From JAPPLB01 sp965208945 (GTDB taxonomy: Bacteria; Acidobacteriota; Terriglobia; Bryobacterales; UBA6623): a DNA stretch of 64,000 nucleotides. The position numbers and the translations under genes were made by a program. Every line of letters begins with the position of its first letter. The first letter of the stretch is position 1. The notes beneath the pieces are model-generated. The model was not told where the DNA came from and made no database searches. It saw only the letters and a list, made by a program, of their open reading frames with translations. The stretch lies in the NCBI GenBank assembly GCA_965208945.1, contig OZ242366.1, positions 434,001-498,000 on the forward strand, read 5' to 3'. This document shows positions 60,550 through 64,000 of the stretch, piece after piece.

Positions 60550-60741
60550 TTATTCAAGCTTCCAGTACAAGGCTTCCAGCCTTTCGCCTGACGCTTTCAG
60601 AATATCGCGCAGTTCCCGATGACGCAGTTCCGCCAAGTAGTGGTCCGCTGTTGGCGCTTTTGACGCAGCGTGGGCATCGTGCAGCTTGATCAATTGTTCC
60701 TTGGACATCTTTATGAGTTCTTCGTAAGATTCAGCAGCCAT
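60550..60741 (-). CDS. Small helical hypothetical protein
   Basis: 63 residues from ATG 60741, with GGAGG 8 bp upstream. Sequence AAESYEELIKMSKEQLIKLHD..HYLAELRHRELRDILKASGERLE is highly charged and helical. No family recognised. The good ribosome site and codon pattern support a real gene. Confidence 0.6.
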   Translation of the reverse strand: MAAESYEELIKMSKEQLIKLHDAHAASKAPTADHYLAELRHRELRDILKASGERLEALYWKLE

Positions 60742-60932
60742 ATCATGCACCTCCGCGCGCATTGTAGCGTGATGCAACGATAACAGCCCGAATCACCGAG
60801 AACACCCGAGACAGCAGTTGGCTCAAGCACATCGGACGTGTGCTACGCTGCTCGCTGAGCGACTGGGCGCGGCCAGCAATGCCCCAGCATGCGCAAATCC
60901 GCCTTCCTCCCTTTTTGCCGCGCTGAGCCTTC

Positions 60933-62036
60933 ATGAAAATCACCCGTATCGAAACCGCGTTCCATCGTTTCCCCGCGCATCGCAAGATCGTCGACGCCAT
61001 CCAGGAGTTCACCCACATGGAGGTGATCTCGGCGACCGCGCACACCGACGAGGGAACCGCGGGGGTGGGCTTCGGCTATACGATCGGGCGCGGCGGCAGA
61101 GCCGTGAAGGTTTTCCTCGATGAGGAGCTTGCACCGCTGGTTCTCGGGGAGGACCCTGCCGACATCGAGCGGATCTGGGAAAAGATGTGGTGGGCTCCGC
61201 ACTGGGTCGGGCGCGGCGGCATCGCCCTGCTCGCGATGGCCCCCATCGACATCGCGCTCTGGGACCTCAAAGCCAAGCACGCCGGACTGCCGCTCTACAA
61301 GCTGTTGGGCGCCTGCCGAGACCGCATGCCTGTCTACGACACGGACTCGGGCTGGCTCAATCACACACAGGACGAAATTGTCCGGGAGGCTTCCGAACGC
61401 GTCGGACAGGGATACACGGGCGTCAAGGTCAAGGTCGGCAAGGAGAGCCGATCCGAGGATGCCGCCCGCCTACGGGCGGTGCGAAGAGAAATCGGTGATG
61501 ACGTCAAGCTGATGACCGACGCGAACCTGCGTTGGACCGCCGCCGAAGCCATCGCAAGGGCGCGGCTGTTCGAGGAGTTCGACCTGTTCTGGCTGGAAGA
61601 GCCTATCGAGGCCGACGACGTGCTCGGTCACGAAAAACTACGACGCAGCACGCCGATCCCGATCGCCCTGGGAGAGAGCCTCTACAACCGGCACGTCTTC
61701 AAGGAATACCTCGTGCGGGACGCAGCCTCGATCCTACAGCCGGATATCGGCCGCGTCGGCGGCATCACCGAGTGGATGCGCATTGCCAACATGGCTCACA
61801 GCTTCAACGTGAATGTATCTCCGCACTTCCTGATGGAATTGCACATCCACACCACCTGCGCGGCGCCGAACGCGCTCTGGGTGGAACACATCCCGTTCCT
61901 GAACCGCTTCGTCGAGGAGCCGCTTCGCATCGAAAACGGCTATGCCTATCCACCGGAAACGCCCGGACACGGAGTGTCGTTCCACCCGGAGAGATCGCTG
62001 CCCCACCTGGTCGAGACAAGCTCTTTTCCCGCATAA
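60933..62036 (+). CDS. Mandelate racemase/muconate lactonizing enzyme-family protein
   Basis: 367 residues of the enolase superfamily. General bases and metal ligands follow the MR subgroup: VKVKVG (KxK, about residues 167-169), MTDANLRWT (Asp), FWLEEPIE (Glu), IALGESLYN (Glu), LQPDIGRVGGITEW (His-Asp dyad partner Asp) and NVSPHFLMELHIH (His). It abstracts a proton alpha to a carboxylate, most often dehydrating or epimerising an acid sugar. It is not close to the tartrate dehydratase-like gene at 5871. Converges with the RraA-like gene, 45 bp away. Confidence 0.88.
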   Translation: MKITRIETAFHRFPAHRKIVDAIQEFTHMEVISATAHTDEGTAGVGFGYTIGRGGRAVKVFLDEELAPLVLGEDPADIERIWEKMWWAPHWVGRGGIALLAMAPIDIALWDLKAKHAGLPLYKLLGACRDRMPVYDTDSGWLNHTQDEIVREASERVGQGYTGVKVKVGKESRSEDAARLRAVRREIGDDVKLMTDANLRWTAAEAIARARLFEEFDLFWLEEPIEADDVLGHEKLRRSTPIPIALGESLYNRHVFKEYLVRDAASILQPDIGRVGGITEWMRIANMAHSFNVNVSPHFLMELHIHTTCAAPNALWVEHIPFLNRFVEEPLRIENGYAYPPETPGHGVSFHPERSLPHLVETSSFPA

Positions 62037-62081
62037 GAAGGCGCGGGGTCAGGCCAGCCCCGGCATCGCTCACCGGCCGTG

Positions 62082-62828
62082 TCAGGCCGTCGTCGACATG
62101 TTGGCCCGAACTCGTTCTCCGAGGGCTTTGATCATACGGACGCACTCGCCGCGGGCCTCGTTCAGCCCGCCGGGAGTCACATTCCCGGCCTTGATGTAAT
62201 CGAGCACGACCTGCTCCGCCGCCGCGAACTCCTCGCAGGCATGGGCGACATCCGAGGCGATCTCATGCGGGATCGTCGTCACTCCATTCGCGTCGCCGTG
62301 CAAGAGGTCCCCCGGTTGAATCGTAATCCCGCCCACGTTCACCGACACTCCCAAGTCGAGAAGTTGCGGATACCCGTGCGAGCAGATCACGCCGTCACTG
62401 AAACAGGGGAAGCCCAGCACTCCCACTTGTTCGAGGTCACGGGCGGCGCCGCTCGTGATCAGTCCCGCCGAGCCGAATCCCTTGTAAATGGTCGTCATCA
62501 CTTCCCCAAAGGTGGCGGCTACCGGCGGACTGTCCAGATCTTGAATCACCACAACCGTGGGCTGCGGCAGATTGGCGAACTCTTCGACCTGCTGCTCGAG
62601 TCCGGCGTAGTCCGCGCCGGCTCGCGGAGCGGCGGCCGACCGGAAGGTCGCCGTCGATGCATATCCCACCATGGGCGGCAGCTCGGGGAAGCAGGCGCGG
62701 ATGCGGCCGTCCATGTATCCGCTGGTCTGCGGACGAACCTTGAAGACTTCAATGACGTTGCAGATCGTCGGCGTGTCGTATTGGCCGAGGAGCTTGAGAG
62801 CACTCTCGGAAAGCTGCGGAATGGGCAC
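62082..62828 (-). CDS. RraA-like/HMG aldolase family protein
   Basis: 248 residues from GTG 62828, chosen because AGAGGT lies 6 bp upstream; ATG 62855 is an alternative. The fold is of the RraA/4-hydroxy-4-methyl-2-oxoglutarate aldolase family: LGQYDTPTICNVIEV near the start, GFGSAGLITSGAARDLEQV with the GxxxRD active-site motif, and QPGDLLHGDANGVTTIP with the metal-site Asp. In bacteria with acid-sugar pathways such proteins are aldolases rather than RNase E inhibitors, and the convergent MR/MLE gene fits that. Confidence 0.87.
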   Translation of the reverse strand: MPIPQLSESALKLLGQYDTPTICNVIEVFKVRPQTSGYMDGRIRACFPELPPMVGYASTATFRSAAAPRAGADYAGLEQQVEEFANLPQPTVVVIQDLDSPPVAATFGEVMTTIYKGFGSAGLITSGAARDLEQVGVLGFPCFSDGVICSHGYPQLLDLGVSVNVGGITIQPGDLLHGDANGVTTIPHEIASDVAHACEEFAAAEQVVLDYIKAGNVTPGGLNEARGECVRMIKALGERVRANMSTTA

Positions 62829-62930
62829 AGGGCTACCTCTCAGAAAAGAGCCCATTGTAGCGCGGCGCACGGCGACGGCCGATTGTGCTTGTATCGCATC
62901 GCTGCATGAATCAAAGGGTCCCCCCTGCTA

Positions 62931-63114
62931 TAGCCTGCATTTCTCACCACCCGACGGTCGAAGCACACGACACGACCGCCAGGACTTCGTTGCGCTTGCT
63001 TGCCGTGCTCAACGTACTGTTCAAGTAAGCCTGCGCGCGCCAAGCGGCTCGCGCCTCGCCCTGACGCCCCTCTCACGCACTTCGCCTCGCCGCGTGGTGA
63101 GAAATGCAGGCTAG
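62931..63114 (+). repeat. Element A, complete (copy 12)
   Basis: TAGCCTGCATTTCTCACC to CTAG. The central hairpin is slightly damaged (AAGTAAGCC). Within the 444-base gap between the RraA-like gene and the last gene. Confidence 0.93.
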
Positions 63115-63117
63115 GGA

Positions 63118-63174
63118 CTGCGGCGAGGGGAAGTGCGTGAGAGGACTGTCAGGCGGAGGGCAATGCAGGCCAGT
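63118..63174 (-). repeat. Element A, inverted scrambled fragment
   Basis: GCGAGGGGAAGTGCGTGAGA resembles the right arm of element A read on the minus strand, followed by GCAATGCAGGCCAG, a plus-strand terminus. Confidence 0.5.
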
Positions 63175-63186
63175 TCTCAGTTTTCA

Positions 63187-63213
63187 GTTTTTGGTTTTTG
63201 GTTTTTGGTTTTT
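63187..63213. repeat. Heptamer microsatellite (GTTTTTG)n
   Basis: About four units of the 7-bp GTTTTTG, between an element A fragment and element B copy c. Confidence 0.8.
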
Positions 63214-63278
63214 CGCCGCCCGTATGCGGATCATTCGAGCGGTAAACACCGGGGGCGAGGGCTTGTTTCAGGTCAAGG
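63210..63278 (+). repeat. Element B, copy c
   Basis: Shares GCGGATCATTCGAGCGGTAA and the end GTTTCAGGTCA with copy a at 8871, with the middle shortened. It overlaps the last bases and TGA of the gene at 63273. Confidence 0.55.
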
Positions 63279-64000
63279 GCTCTCCGGCAGCAAGGTGAGG
63301 CGCTTGTCAAGCGAGTACGTTGAGGCATCCAGCCGGGGATTCACCTCCGCGGTTCGCCCAAAAAGCTCAAAGGCCTTCTCGCCGTCCACTTCCCGGCGGA
63401 TGTTCCACGGCAGAATCACTCCCGAGACTTCACGGTACTTCGAGAAGGCCGATTTCTCTTCGGAGGGGATTCTTGTCTTGGGATCGCGGCGCTGATAGAC
63501 CTGCTGCATCGGCAGCCGATCGGATTGACGGAGGAAGTACGTGACGCCCTCTCCGAGGCTGTCGGTCACGTCGATGGCGTCGGTCGGAACATTGTCGATG
63601 ATCTCCGTTCCGCGGTGGTAATAGTACATGTCCGGTTCATCGAACCGGTATCGCAGAAAGTAGAAGATGTCGAGACGAGTCGATTCCCGATATCGATTCA
63701 TCCTCTCCTGGGGCAGGGGCCTGGCTCCACGGAAGGTGACTTCCCACCCTTGTCCGTTCTCGAAGAGGTTGTAATAGTCTCCCTTTTCCGTGTAGACTTC
63801 GCGCCGGCTTACGGGCAGCCAGTCCGGTTCGGGGTCCTCCTCAAGGGGGCCGAAATTCTCGTAAATGGTGATTCTTGCCAGCCCCCGGACGTTCGCCCGA
63901 TAGAAGGAGTAGGCGCGTCCCGATCGCACCACGTCGCGAATCTGCAAGAAACGCTCGCCGCCCAAAGCCTCGATGCATTCCCCGAGCAAGCGCCGCCCGC
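63273..64000 (-). CDS. Hypothetical protein, lipoprotein-sorting (LolA-like) fold, 5' end outside window
   Basis: At least 242 residues; the frame is open to the right edge, so the TTG at 63989 is probably internal. Beta-rich with regular strands (YYNLFENGQGWEVTFRG, DIFYFLRYRFDEPDMYYYHRG, TDAIDVTDSLGEGVTYFL, LPWNIRREVDGEKAFELFGR). I recall similar Acidobacteriota proteins resembling outer-membrane lipoprotein-sorting proteins, with the first helix (ECIEALGGERFLQIRDVVRSG) opening the fold. The N-terminal signal is not visible. Its TGA lies in element B copy c. Confidence 0.7.
   Translation of the reverse strand, partial: GRRLLGECIEALGGERFLQIRDVVRSGRAYSFYRANVRGLARITIYENFGPLEEDPEPDWLPVSRREVYTEKGDYYNLFENGQGWEVTFRGARPLPQERMNRYRESTRLDIFYFLRYRFDEPDMYYYHRGTEIIDNVPTDAIDVTDSLGEGVTYFLRQSDRLPMQQVYQRRDPKTRIPSEEKSAFSKYREVSGVILPWNIRREVDGEKAFELFGRTAEVNPRLDASTYSLDKRLTLLPESP

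Overview
The window is about 64 kb of a high-GC bacterial chromosome. Gene content points to Acidobacteriota (Bryobacterales/Solibacter-like), with Planctomycetota a less likely alternative. The evidence is a DUF1501 / DUF1549-DUF1553 / cytochrome-WD40 operon, several secreted PQQ-type beta-propellers, an M49-like lipoprotein peptidase, many TTG and GTG starts behind strong Shine-Dalgarno sites, and a 517-residue secreted protein whose C-terminus I recall from Solibacter-type proteins. No rRNA or tRNA gene was recognised, so the assignment is an inference.

Layout. 1-12 kb holds carbon catabolism: an MDR dehydrogenase cut by the window edge, an alpha/beta hydrolase, glycerol dehydrogenase, a beta-propeller glycosidase-like protein, a TIM-barrel isomerase, a D-tartrate dehydratase-like enolase-superfamily enzyme and a class III aminotransferase. 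Pterin carbinolamine dehydratase and a CpoB/YbgF protein follow. 12.2-13.9 kb is an IS1111-type insertion sequence inside a dispersed repeat. 13.9-15.1 kb is DAHP synthase behind what looks like a classical attenuator with a Tyr-Tyr-Trp leader peptide. 15.4-23.2 kb is the four-gene DUF1501 operon. 23.4-25.0 kb is a gene-free region of nested short repeats. 26.9-35 kb is an accessory block of small secreted, lipid-anchored and membrane proteins, including a new six-cysteine domain. 35-39.6 kb has a soluble hybrid kinase with its own winged-helix output domain and an M49-like peptidase. 40-51.7 kb is a likely defence and DNA-metabolism region: a type II restriction-modification system with a helix-turn-helix regulator, RecQ, an M1 aminopeptidase, a PD-(D/E)XK-like protein, and a zinc-ribbon/SF1-helicase/Vsr-like-nuclease protein between two IS630 remnants. 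51.7-64 kb has three PQQ propellers, a potassium channel, an EEP-family enzyme, a paired SMR-like transporter, a second enolase-superfamily enzyme, an RraA-like protein and a protein truncated by the window edge.

The most striking feature is a family of about 185-bp non-coding elements with roughly 20-bp perfect terminal inverted repeats that begin and end in CTAG. There are eight near-complete copies and several fragments, nearly all in the same orientation, and several supply the stop codon of the adjoining gene. One copy is split at its central hairpin by the IS1111 element. That element's non-coding end carries two short segments matching the two flanks of its own insertion site on opposite strands, as expected for a seekRNA/bridge RNA. 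Some copies have their middle replaced by a heptamer array (TCGTGNY), which also fills the gene-free region at 24 kb.
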